A DNA stretch of 64,000 nt from Catenaria anguillulae PL171 (lineage: Eukaryota; Blastocladiomycota; Blastocladiomycetes; Blastocladiales; Catenariaceae): positions 1,291,700 through 1,355,699 of the forward strand of contig MCFL01000001.1 in NCBI GenBank assembly GCA_002102555.1. Direction: 5' to 3'. Positions 1 to 10,291 of the stretch are shown one piece after another. The notes under the pieces are model-generated. The model did not search any database and had not been told where the DNA came from. It saw nothing but the letters and a program-made list of their open reading frames with translations. Every line of letters starts with the position of its first letter. The stretch's first letter is position 1. The translations under genes were made by a program, and so were the position numbers.

Positions 1-70
1 AGCGGAGCTGTTGGAGATCTTGCGTGCGATTTCCGCCGAAGCTCAGGCCGCAGGTGATACCGACCAATAG
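1..70 (+). CDS. 3' end of an unidentified protein-coding gene (partial)
   Basis: The window opens inside an open frame (frame starting at base 2) that encodes about 22 residues rich in Ala, Glu and Leu and ends at TAG 68-70. The composition (AELLEILRAISAEAQAAGD) looks like the amphipathic C-terminal tail of a protein, and codon use is GC-rich at third positions like the neighbouring genes. No function can be inferred from so short a piece. It could be a chance open frame. Confidence 0.4.
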   Translation, partial: AELLEILRAISAEAQAAGDTDQ

Positions 71-2107
71 ACGGGCATTATCTTTCGTATTTAATGTTTG
101 TATGCTGCGCCCTGAACCATAAATATTCCAAGGTTGCCGACCGACATCCAGACAGTTGCCGCACGTGGTTTGTGGCAGGGTTTTTGTGGCCACCCCGTGA
201 TCATGAGCAAACAATGGCGTCATGGGCGCCACCCAGGTGGGTCAGACAAATCTCAAAATTGGGCAGAACAATTTGATTGGGGGACTGTTCCGAACCGATT
301 GCAGGGGCTTTCATTGCAAAAAAAGCCGCTGAGCGATCGGAAAAAGCCGGCGAAAACGGGACAAAGAAGACAATCGGAGAAGGATCGGCGGTCCATTTGA
401 CCGTTTGTTCAGAGGTGATTAAAAGGGCTCGCTTCCAGACGCGAACACGCGAAACGACGAGTCAAGGAATCTTCGATCTGCACCCACCATATCTCATTCA
501 TTGCAGTTGCATTCCTCGGCACATACCCTGCGAATTATGTCAAAAATGTGATGTACTAAGTTGATACATGGTTGATCGAGACACTCATGATTGCGCTGTA
601 CACTTGAGCATGGAAGCCGCTTAGATACATGCCCATCAGAGTAACCCATATGTTGTCACGACCATTCGGCCCAGAGTTACCTTTGCTATTGGATGGGATT
701 TACCACGATGGCAATGGGCTATGAAAGAAATGAGATGCATGCTTGGTACTTCAGGCGAGCCGCTCATTACAGCACCTCCAAACGTGAAGAATGATTTCAA
801 GGCGATCCCACTTATGTTGTCGATAATGGGAAGGAATATGGATTCGGGTGGAAGGATTGGGAGATGGAGCAACAAATGAGTCAATGTAATTGAGAGAAGC
901 TACAATTTATTATCCTTATTGAACAGACATTGGGGAGACAGGGTTGAGTGAGGGGTTTATCCCTGAAGGAGTAGAGCTTGGGTTTCGAAACAGACGACGA
1001 GTACATACGACAAGTAGAAGAACGAGGGGAAGAAGAGAAAGACGTTAGGGCAACGGCCGAGTGCCAACGAGTGAGGTGAAAAAATGACAAATACACAATA
1101 AGGAAACGGCTTGGCGAGTGAGGCATGAATGTGGTTTGTGAGTTGGGAAATGGAAATGGATTAGATCTTGGCATTGGCGAGAGGAGACAAATGGCATGGG
1201 TATGTTGGCTCAGGCATACGCGCGTCCAGAAAGGTGTCTAGGAAGAACACACGATCACCATACTGTTTATATGTAGGTACACGTTCAACGAGCCATTACC
1301 TTGCACCGATTATGCTACTCTCAATGCACTGGCTCCAAGTCGTGTGCATCTTCTTGACGGGCGAAGTTAAGAATTCCAACGGCATTGAGAAAAGTCGCAG
1401 GGTTGAGCACCTTAACCTTGGTTGGGTCTATGCCTGAGGCGTGTTCCATCGTCGCAAACAAACACTACAAAGGTGCGATCGCAGCAACGTCCGTCTCGAA
1501 AACACCGAGCGGGCGTAAGACGTGTGAGCCAGTTGTGGAATGGCGGCAGAGCAAGGCAGCATGGTATGAGAGGGCATCAGTAAAGCTGTGGATATGTACA
1601 CGAGAACACGTACCTACTCTGGCTGCTCAGGATGCAAATGGGGTGCTGGGCCATTGAAGTTTGGAGGCGAATGAGCTCGTTGCAAAGCGCGATGGGGAAC
1701 AGTTATGGTGTGAATGGTGGGAATGGCGAGGTTACGGAGACTTTGGCATATACAAAGTGGGCCGTTATACATAAAACATTGGTGCGAACAGAATTTGTTA
1801 TGGCCAGGTGAAGTTAGGCAAGGCTGAACCGCACAGCAAAGAAGTTGTCGATGGGCCGCCGATCCACTCTTCGAGCCGCCGACGCGATCTTAAGTGCTTG
1901 ATGCACCACCAATGCACAGCAAAACTAACAAAGAGAAATTGCGTATACACTCCACATGCACAAACACACGCAAACCCATCAGACCTTGTGAAATCCACCA
2001 CACGCCCCGCTGCGACTCCATCCACGCTCACACTAAATCACGCTGCCCGGCGCCTTCTTCCTTCCTCTCGTAACCCACAAGTACGCGCTGCCAATCTCTC
2101 TTGCACG
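71..2107. other. Intergenic region, no supported gene
   Basis: About 2 kb with only short open frames of biased, non-protein-like composition on either strand (the longest is under 100 residues). I see no recognisable domain, no tRNA and no repeat array. The last few hundred bases are the probable promoter and 5' UTR of the neuferricin-like gene. The upstream open frame that joins that gene in phase from 1808 has no ATG support of its own beyond 1808 and looks like untranslated leader. Confidence 0.5.
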
Positions 2108-2824
2108 ATGGTCCACGCCAACCGCATCGGCACCTCCAAATATAACCCGAAGGCCAAGCCCGCCAAGGTGTCGCGCTCAGGGCTCTGGCACACGACGCGC
2201 GAAATCGCTCTGTTTCTCGGCCGGTTTCTCGCCATTTTCGCCGTCATGGGCGGCGCCCTGTCGTACCTCATGTTTGGCAACCTCACATTCAACTACAAGT
2301 TGCCGTCGCTCAACAAGCTCAAACACAAGTATTTCCACAAGGAGCTCGTTTTTACGCCCGAAACGCTCAAGGAATTTGACGGCACGGATCCAACCAAGCC
2401 CATTTACCTCGCAGTCCTGTCCGTTCCCTCATTTCCTCATTTCATTCACTTCTTGTCAACATTTTCTGCTCACACGAGCTTGCGCAACCACAGCGGCAAA
2501 GTCTACGACGTGTCCGCCGGCCGCGAACACTACGGCCCAGGCGGCGGCTACTCTTTCTTTTCCGGCCGCGATGCCGGCCGCGCCTTCGTGACTGGGTGCT
2601 TTGAGACGCACTTGACGCCGGACTTGCGCGGCTTGTCTGCCGAGCAGCTCAAGGGTGTCGATGAATGGAGGGAATTTTACGATAACCATGACCAGTACTT
2701 TTACGTAGGCACCGTGGTCCATCCACCCATTGACCCAAACACGCCCATTCCCAAGCATTGTGATGAGGAGCCAGAGGCGGGCGGGTTGGCGGGCACGGGG
2801 GGTGAGAAGCCAGTGGATAAGTAA
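2108..2824 (+). CDS. Neuferricin-like (CYB5D2/MAPR family) cytochrome b5-fold haem-binding membrane protein
   Basis: Predicted 213 residues from two exons (2108-2418, 2494-2824). The 75-nt intron (GTCCGT...CACAG) is a multiple of three and has no stop, so the unspliced frame also stays open; splicing is preferred because it restores the family core GKVYDVSAGREHYGPGGGY directly after PIYLAVL. A hydrophobic segment at about residues 33-57 is an N-terminal membrane anchor. The haem/steroid-binding domain follows at about 78-180, ending with FSGRDAGRAFVTG, which is diagnostic of neuferricin/MAPR proteins. The C-terminal part (DEWREFYDNHDQYFYVG) matches neuferricin better than the short Dap1/PGRMC type. 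The family binds haem or sterols on endomembranes; the exact ligand here is unknown. ATG 2108 is chosen because it sits just before the basic N-terminus and anchor. Confidence 0.8.
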   Translation: MVHANRIGTSKYNPKAKPAKVSRSGLWHTTREIALFLGRFLAIFAVMGGALSYLMFGNLTFNYKLPSLNKLKHKYFHKELVFTPETLKEFDGTDPTKPIYLAVLSVPSFPHFIHFLSTFSAHTSLRNHSGKVYDVSAGREHYGPGGGYSFFSGRDAGRAFVTGCFETHLTPDLRGLSAEQLKGVDEWREFYDNHDQYFYVGTVVHPPIDPNTPIPKHCDEEPEAGGLAGTGGEKPVDK

Positions 2825-2955
2825 GTACATGACTGTTTGTGATGAGCATGTGCGCCATCAAGTGTATATGTATACGTATTCACTGTCAACATCAGATTTA
2901 ACCAGAACGAGATTAAATATTGTGGAACTGAGAGCAATGCGCAACAACGCCAACT

Positions 2956-5302
2956 TTACCGACCCGACATGGGCCCCTGATTTGGCTGTCCCGGTGCCTG
3001 TGCATGTGGCGGCGGCAATGGCCCGGGCACGGGCACTGCACTCGGGTACACGTAGGCTTGCTGCCCCGGCTGCTGCTGGCCTTGGTGTTGTCCCGTATGC
3101 GGCGGCGCGTGATGCTGTACAACAGTGTACTGCACTTGCTGGGTTACCGCGCCGGCGGGCGCCGCAGTGGCTGCCGACGTATATGACTGGATCGGGTACG
3201 GCGGCGCGTACCCTTGTTGTTGTTGCTGCTGTTGCTGTTGCTGTGGGTGGTGCGGGATCACGTACACCGTGGCTTGAGGGTATGCACCTCCGGCGGCAGA
3301 CGTGTCGCCAGAGTAGTGGTACTGGACTTGCTGTTGATGTTGTTGCTGTGGCTGGTACTGCTGCTGTGAATGATTGGGAGCAACAGCTGACGGGAACCCA
3401 AGCGAGTCGGTAGCGGCCGGATATGCCTGCTGCTGCTGCTGCTGCTGTGCTGTTGTTGGGTCTGCTGTTGCATGGGTGGCGACTGTGCGGGCGGATCGTA
3501 TGCAAGCGTCTGCTGAACACCTTGCATATTGTCGTCCGGGGCACTGCCGGGGCCGGGCGTGGTGGGTGCTGCGAGCGGCGGCGGGTCGCTTGGGTCGCCA
3601 TTAACAATGCGCATCACGTCGGCAAGTGATGCGTCCGTTTCTGCGGGATCTTGCGCCGGTTGGTCTTGCTGGGCCTGTTGTTCTTGAGCTTGTTGCTGAG
3701 CTTGCTGCGCTTCGGCCTCCTTTTTCTTGCGCTGGCGTTTCATTTTCGAGTAGTGCAGTCCGCAAGCCTACGGCACAAACCCGCAAAATCAGCAAATCGA
3801 ATGAAATGAAAAACGAATGGAAGGGGTCAACATACATTGCACAAAGTGCCAGGCCCCAAGGGCCCCCTGCGCCACTCTGGCGTGGTGCTCGTGCCGCACG
3901 ACGCACACCTCTGCCCCTCCTTTGCCGGCTTGCCCTTGGTGGTCGTCCCGCCCCTGCCGCCGACGCAGCACGGCGGTCCCATCCGACTTGGTCGACTTGA
4001 CGGACCCACGACTCTTTGACCGAACGCGATTGCCGGGGCCCACCCCGCCGCCCGTCAAACTGCCCAAATACCTCCGCCTGCGAATCTCCTCCATGTCGTC
4101 GCCCTCGAGATCGTCCAGCGTGCCCTGTAGCGACACATTGTCGCGAATACGGACCACGGCCGCACACAAGTCCAGCGTGCGGCGCCACAGCAGCATAAAC
4201 TGGCGCGACCCCGTTGGGGTGGTGAGCAAGTCGGCCACAGTGACCGGCACCGTGGGTGGCGGCGTCGTGCCCGACCCATCCACGTTGGGCTTGCACGACG
4301 CAGCGATTGCGGCAATCTCATTGGCCGCCACAATGATTTCATCAATGTGCACGTCCGTGACTTCCTCGTCCACAGGAGCAATGGATGTGGCCACGGACGA
4401 CCGTCGGGAACGCAGCGACCATGCGTCCGAGTTGGCGCCACCTCCGCCGCCCATGGACCGAGCGTCGGCGGCGGGCGTTGTGGGCGCGCTCGTCGACAAG
4501 TGTTGCAGTTGCGACGACAGGCCGGGGGTTGTGGGCGTGGTTGGATCGCCCGGTGCAGAGTAGGTCGGGGTCGTTGGTGGGTAGCCGACCGCGGACGAGG
4601 CGCCGCCCGGTGGCGGTTGCGGTTGAGGGGTTGTGGCGGACGGGTAGGTCTATGTCATGAGAGGTTGGCATTTTTTTTTTTCGGTGCGAACATTGGGCAG
4701 ATGTGAGTCACAGTGGGGGAGGTGAACAAGGGAAGAGGCGTGTTTGTTTGGGCAAATTTTCCGGGCGGTAAATCGGGAACACCTGAAACGGTGAGAAAGT
4801 AAAATGAAATGGAAATCATGCGAACCGCTTGCTGCTGCTGTTGGTAATGCGGATACTGTTGCTGCTGATACCCCAAGTACGGACTGACGGCGGGCGTCGA
4901 CGCACTCCCGGCAGTGGCGGTCGTTGACCTGCCCGCGTGATACGTGAGCTGTGGCGACGAGTGGTTGGACGAGGCCGGAATGGTAAAGTGCGGCGCCGAC
5001 GAGTAGTGGTGCGTGCCCGCGGTTGCGTTTGCATTTGCCTGTGCGGCGCCCGGGACAATGATGCCTGGCAAGGACAGCGGATCGGCATAGTAGTCTGCGG
5101 TTTGCTGCTGGTTCTGGTGCGGGTGTGGAGCCTGGCCCGTGTGAGCAGCATGAGCATTGTGGTGCTGGTCATGGCCATAGCCACCACCACCGCCGCCGGG
5201 AAGCGGCGCCTGCGCGGATGGCGGGGCGTGTGGCGCAGGCTGTTGCTGCTGCGGCTTCTTGCGGTCGTTGCGCACAAAGAACGACTGGAATGGGAACGCC
5301 AT
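2956..5302 (-). CDS. GATA-type zinc-finger transcription factor, polyglutamine-rich
   Basis: The N-terminal exon (5302-4826) is Gln/His/Pro/Gly-rich. After an intron (4825-4650, GTTCGC...ATAG) a long Ser/Thr/Pro region follows, then one GATA finger at about 3907-3740. Its pattern is C-X2-C-X18-C-X2-C with core [11 protein letters not shown] and [14 protein letters not shown], split by a 68-nt intron (3835-3768, GTATGT...GTAG) that restores CNAC exactly. The X18 loop is the White-Collar/NsdD fungal type rather than the X17 AreA type. A basic tail and a long Q/P-rich C-terminus run to TGA at 2956. It should bind GATA sites in the nucleus; the regulon is unknown. The frame shifts upstream of the finger (about 4010-3950) and inside a CAG run (about 3440), each fitting missing bases. 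No PAS domain was seen, so a direct White-Collar role is not supported. Confidence 0.8.
3768..3907 (-). other. GATA zinc-finger first half and its intron
   Basis: Coding bases 3907-3836 encode the first Cys pair and most of the finger loop. The intron 3835-3768 lies between the Asn and Ala of CNAC. The finger continues downstream of 3768. The exact in-frame rejoining is the best evidence for the exon structure of this gene. Confidence 0.75.
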
Positions 5303-5656
5303 TGTGGACGGGATGCAGCCAATGAGTCTAATTGCTTTGCCCAGCCGGTCGAATTTTGATTCAATTCAATTGCGAATTGCGGAAGGGCAGAACGTTGTGC
5401 GGCTGCTGGGAGGAAGGGAAGGTAGCGGCGGGGGCAGATCAGACGCAGAGGGGCGGCCGTGAGGAGGGTGCGTCGGAAGCGTGGGATGGCACGGGTCAAG
5501 TGCCCAGAGTGACTGAGGATATTGTCAACTTGCGTGGGGTCATGGCCTCAAGCGATATCGTGCGGCAGTCAGTGGTCATGTCGGTCGTGTCACATGGGGA
5601 TCGTAGTGTGACGTCCTGAACCCTGAACCCGCGACACCGCCACCACGCTCGCTCAC

Positions 5657-7831
5657 TCAGCCGTATCCTCCAAAGGGCTCGCTACGCAAAGACTCACTAC
5701 TGTAGTCCATACATGTCATGAGAGTGGGATGCATGGCGGAAATGAGAGCAATATACAGAATGCCTGCTGTGACTTTTCGACTTTTGACTCTGACCTTGAC
5801 TGCGGCCGAGATTGTGACAAAGAAAAAAAATGGAGCCAACCCCACTCTGTCGAAAAACTCACTCCTCCAGCTGTGCGGCCGCCCTTCGTGACCTCGTCGC
5901 TCTCTTTTCGGCCGCTCGACCCGCGGTTCCCGATCCCGACCCTGACTGCGAGTCCTTGTCCGCTTCCTGGGTGACCCTTGCTCACCTGCCTCGTCTCCAG
6001 CATGCGACAGGGTGCTCGCAGACTCGGCAGCGACCCGCTCGGCACTCGACCGCTTTTTACGCGTGGCTGCCCCGCCGCCGCCACGGCGACCCGTCTTTGG
6101 TTTGGCGGGTGATGGCGGGTCCTCGGGCAACGCAAACGGATCCACGTTTTCGGTCCCGGCAAGCTGTTTCGTTGCTATTGCCGGCACGCGTTTCCTTGGC
6201 GGGCGCCTTTTTCACTGGGTAGGCTTGGCGATCGGATGCGCATCCAAATCCGAACCGGAATCTTGCACGACACCATCATCAAGGTCTGGTTGCAGCTGGT
6301 GTCCAGCCCGATGCGCCTTTGGCGGTGGGGGCGATGGAGATGAGCTCGGCATACCAATCAGCTCGCCCAAGAACCGCGTCACCTGCACAGGTCCCTTTGC
6401 ATTGGCTGTTGCCTTTGCCTTGGTCGTGGTTGGCGCTCGCGCCTTGGTCTTGCGCCTGGCAAGTGGTTGCTTTGTCTTGGTTTCCAATGACTTGTCGTCC
6501 TTCATCTCAAACACGTCGGTCATCTTGGTTGGCTGCTTTGGTTTTCGCCATGCGCGCTACGGGCCCGCCCGTTTTCGCCTTTTTTGCGGCACTCGACTGC
6601 CGTTTCTTGGATGCGCCAGCCGCCATCGGATCCAGTGCGGCTTGCATTGCACACGTGACGCGGGAATGTGTTTGTGCGGCGCGCGATGTTGGCTTGAATG
6701 TGAAAATGTCGTCGTCGTCGTCGTCATCGTCCGTGTCATTGTTGGAGGCAGGTTGCGCGAGCGCAATGGAGGTGGTAGGCGCTGGTACGGCAGGAGGAGA
6801 TGCACAGGCGACACGAGTGCGGCGGCGAGGTCGGGGAGTGAATGAGCGATGTGGCAGAAAATGGCGGCGGGTGCAATGTCGGATCAAGTGAATCGCGCAC
6901 GGGTGTGCCGGCAGTCAAGTGAAGCGAGCTGAGTGGTGTTGTGGGTCGAGGAGGCAAGATAAGCGAGTCAGGATCAGGCTGTTGTTGCTGTTGAGACTGT
7001 TGTGTTGGCGTTGAGGAAAAGAGCAGCGAAACGAAGGTGCCTTTTGGCTCGGTGGCGGGACAGAGACAGAAACGGAAGGGGATTGAGAGTCGTTGGTTGC
7101 AGCTGCGGATGATTGCTGGGTGTAAGGGCGAGTCAATTGAATACGGCGTTCGACCAATGCGAATCCAAACGGGTCGTCGTCGGGCTGATGCTGAACTTGC
7201 ACTTGCACTGGGAGTGGCAGTGGATAAGGTGGGGGTGGAACCGCAGCACGGGCAGCGACAGTGGAGAATGAGAGAGGTGACGTGGGTTGAGCGTATGCAC
7301 GGTCGACCTGCGACCCGGGGACAGCAAGAATGCTCGCGCCGGACCCCAAGAAAGAGCGGTTGGACGCAGAATGCGTCGAGTGGACCGTGGATGGAGTTGG
7401 TGGAAAGTCGAGGAGTGAGTCATTGGTATTGGCGGCTGGATGGTCAGGGCGGGGCGAGGGAGTGCCGCCGGTCACATCTTGGTCTTGGTCTTGGTCTTGG
7501 GTCAAATAGATGGTGCTGTGGATGCGTTGGATCCGAACGGAGAGGCGCCGGACTGATTGGTCGAGCTCATCATCAAGGGTGGCGTCATCAACCCGGCCGG
7601 AGTTGAGGTAAAACTGAGCGAGCTGGCGACCGGGCGAGTCGGGCGGGGAGGGTGTGGGCGAAGGCCTGACGACGTCAAAGTCGTCGTCATCGTCGTCATC
7701 ACCTGGGCCATGTTGGTCTCGATGAAAGTCGGCAAAGGGAACCAAGTCGACAATAGCAGATCGGCCACGCGACCGTCTGGCCAAGGACGAGGACGCGGCG
7801 GGGTAGTGCCGAGTCGCAGGAAGCGGGACAT
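5657..7831 (-). CDS. Hypothetical disordered, charged nuclear-type protein (frame-broken)
   Basis: Starting from an ATG at 7831, protein-like reading runs to a final exon ending in RSEPFGGYG and TGA at 5657, but only by changing frame at least five times (near 7790, 7000, 6850, 6530, 6230 and 5890). Segments that look coding include an acidic run (DDDDDDDFDVV, about 7680), DDPFGFALVERR (about 7160), DDDDDDDDIFTF (about 6700) and NVDPFALPEDPPSP (about 6130), followed by Lys/Arg-rich stretches. A canonical GTGAGT donor near 5850 pairs with an acceptor at about 5700. Recurrent DPFGF/DPFAL-like motifs among basic patches suggest a chromatin- or chromosome-associated scaffold, but I recognise no domain. 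It could also be two genes (roughly 6915-7831 and 5657-6887). Confidence 0.4.
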
Positions 7832-8185
7832 GTCGGGGTGTGACTATGACTGGGATGATTGCAGACAGTGGATTTCCGAATGACTTGTACACTTTTCATG
7901 AAAGTATTAATAAGCATTGAAATCATTCTCACTATTTTTGCAGGCAGTGTATGAGTATCTCCTGAGAAGACGCACAATGGAACATGGCAGAAGGCGTGTA
8001 GAAGCTGGGTCGCCGATCTGCTTAGCTGCCTTCCAAACACTCATCAATTTTCAGCACTCGTATCGCTGTATATCTGGATAAGTATACGGTTAACGTTGAA
8101 TCGATTCGGGCTTGCTCTCATCATCAAATCCTGACGCTACCCGCGGCAATCGCAACCGCAGCTACTCTACTCCAGACGCGTCACC

Positions 8186-9997
8186 ATGCCAAAGGTCACC
8201 CAACGCACCCACGCCGTCCGGGCGGCCTCCATCAGTATGATCCTTGCATCATTTCCATCGATTGATTTCTCTTGTTTGTCAGTCGGCACTCAACTCTTCT
8301 GTCTTGTGTTGTGTGTCGACAACAGCCTCGCCCGTCAAGGCCTCCTCGGCATCCTCCCGCTCACGCACCTCATCTTCTGACGCTTCCGCCTCCAAATCCT
8401 CCAAGGGCTCAAAGGGATCCAAGGGCTCCTCGTCTACTGCCGCCGGCAAGGCAAAGGCCACAACAACGACCGCTAAACAGCCCCGCACCGCCGCCGGTGC
8501 CCGTGCCGCTGCCCGCTCTTCCGCCAACGGACGCACTTCCGCCGCGCTGCTGCCGTCACTCCGCCCGCCACGCCTCCCCACGGCATACCGACCACGATGC
8601 CATGGACACGGATCCAGTCGCCCCTCTGGCCGCCGCCGCCGCCAAACCCGCGCCTGCGCCCGGCGCTCATCTGCACAAGAAACGGGGAACGACGCTGCCC
8701 AAAGTCAAAGACGCAGACTTGCCGCTGCCCACGCGCCCGCAACGGCCTGGCAACGTGCTCGTCATGGGCAATGGCGACTGTGGCCAGCTTGGGTTGGGTG
8801 AGGACGTGAAATCGCGATTCAAGTACTCGTTTGTTAAGGCGCTCAAGGACTTGCCCATTGTGGCACTGGCGGCAGGTGGATTGCACACCTGGCCTCGCGG
8901 ACAATGGTAAAGTGTACAGCTGGGGTTGCAATGACGAAGGCGCGCTCGGTAGGGACGTGCCCGATGGCCAAGAGTGCGACGTGGATGCCATTCCCGGATC
9001 GGAAGACTTGAAGCTTGTCAAGCTGGCGTGCGGCGACTCGGTGTCGCTGGGCTTGTCGGCCGAAGGCCAATTTTCGGATGGGGTACATTCAAGGGCACAG
9101 AAACGTCCAACTTGGGCTTCACGTCCGATGTGCGCAATGCCCGCGTGCCCACGTTGCTGTCCGGGCCCGTGTTTTCGCGCTACCGGTTTGTGGATGTGGC
9201 CGCGGGCAACAACCACGCCCTGGCGCTGTCGTCCGAGGGCAAAGTGTACGCTTGGGGCAATGTGGAGCAGGGGCAGTGTGGGTTCAAGACACATCGGCCC
9301 ATTTCCGCACTCAACCCGCGCGGCCTGAAATTTGGCCGCGGCGTGAAAATCACAGCCATTGCGTGCGGTGGCGATCACTCGCTGGCCATTGATGCCGATG
9401 GCGACGTGTGGGCGTTTGGGCTCAACAATTTCGGCCAATGCGGCAAGCACCCGAGCGTGCTCAAGGTCGAGACACCCATGATGACCCCATGCCGGGCGAC
9501 AAGAAGGCCGTGGCGGCGGCGGGCGGTGATCATTATTCCGTGGTTGTGCTCGAGGACGGCTCCGTGGCCACTTTTGGTAAAGCCGCAGATGCACAGCTCG
9601 GGTTGGGCGACACCATCAACATGGATGCGGCGGCAACTTGACAAGCGAGCGCTTCTTTGCGACCGTGATTGCTCCTACGGGCGCAGAGGCCAGGCAAGAG
9701 GTTCCGCCGCACGTGTACCGTCCCGCACAAGTGCCCAAGCTCGCGGGCATCCACAAGGTTTCCGCAGGTGCCAACCACGTGTTTGCCCTTGACAAGGACC
9801 ATGTTGCGTGGCGGTGGGGATTTAACGAGATGGGGCAGTTGGGCACGGGCGCAAGTGCAAACGATGAAGATGCCACGGACGATGTGCGCGAGCCCCTGGC
9901 CATGGACATGAGCAAGTCGCGGTCCGAGGTGTTGGATGTGGCGTGCGGCGCTCAGCACTCTGTCATTTTGGTGTACACCCCGCCAAAGGACGAGTAG
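8186..9997 (+). CDS. RCC1: RCC1, Ran guanine-nucleotide exchange factor (seven-bladed propeller), frame-broken
   Basis: Exon 1 (8186-8234) encodes a short basic start; an intron (8235-8325, GTATGA...ACAG) leads to a Ser/Lys/Ala-rich nuclear N-terminus. RCC1 repeats follow: GNGDCGQLGLG, GGLHT, GKVYSWGCNDEGALG, GNNHALALSSEGKVYAWG, CGGDHSLAIDADGDVWAFG, GGDHYSVVVLEDGSVATFG, AGANHVFALD and CGAQHSVIL, ending at TAG 9995-9997. The basic tail plus this order fits chromatin-bound RanGEF, which loads Ran with GTP in the nucleus. The frame changes near 8570, 8890, 9080, 9485 and 9640; the last four fit deletions of 2, 1, 1 and 1 bases. With an essential gene this points to assembly deletions. A non-RanGEF RCC1-like protein is the alternative, but length and seven repeats favour RCC1 itself. 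Confidence 0.85.
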
Positions 9998-10291
9998 TTT
10001 TGAGTAGTTTTGTGCCACGAGGTTTGGATTGATTGATTTTAATGATAGCCCCCTCTGTCTCTCTTTGTACCCTTTGTGTGTCTTGGCACCGCTCGTTACA
10101 ACTTGATACATACATCATATAGCCATGATCTGTGCATGGTCAATTTGTGGAGAACCGAGTCGGCGACTTTTGAAGCCAACATTTTCCACGCAGTGAACAC
10201 TGAATGAACACCATGTAAATATTTATGTATGATTCAAACGGGATATCGTTAAATATGAACTTGATGCAATTTCTCGACTGAGTGCAAAACA

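Noticed and set aside
3400-3480. Programmed ribosomal frameshifting at the CAG run of the GATA gene
   Set aside because: No slippery heptamer or downstream pseudoknot is apparent, and similar one-base losses occur in many unrelated genes, so an assembly error is simpler.
2858-3607. A 249-residue minus-strand frame across the end of the GATA gene
   Set aside because: It is out of phase with the Gln-rich C-terminus. The polyglutamine frames join to the zinc-finger exon with one missing base, whereas this frame does not.
8473-9594. A 373-residue open frame antisense to RCC1
   Set aside because: It has no protein-like motif, while the plus strand carries unmistakable RCC1 repeats.
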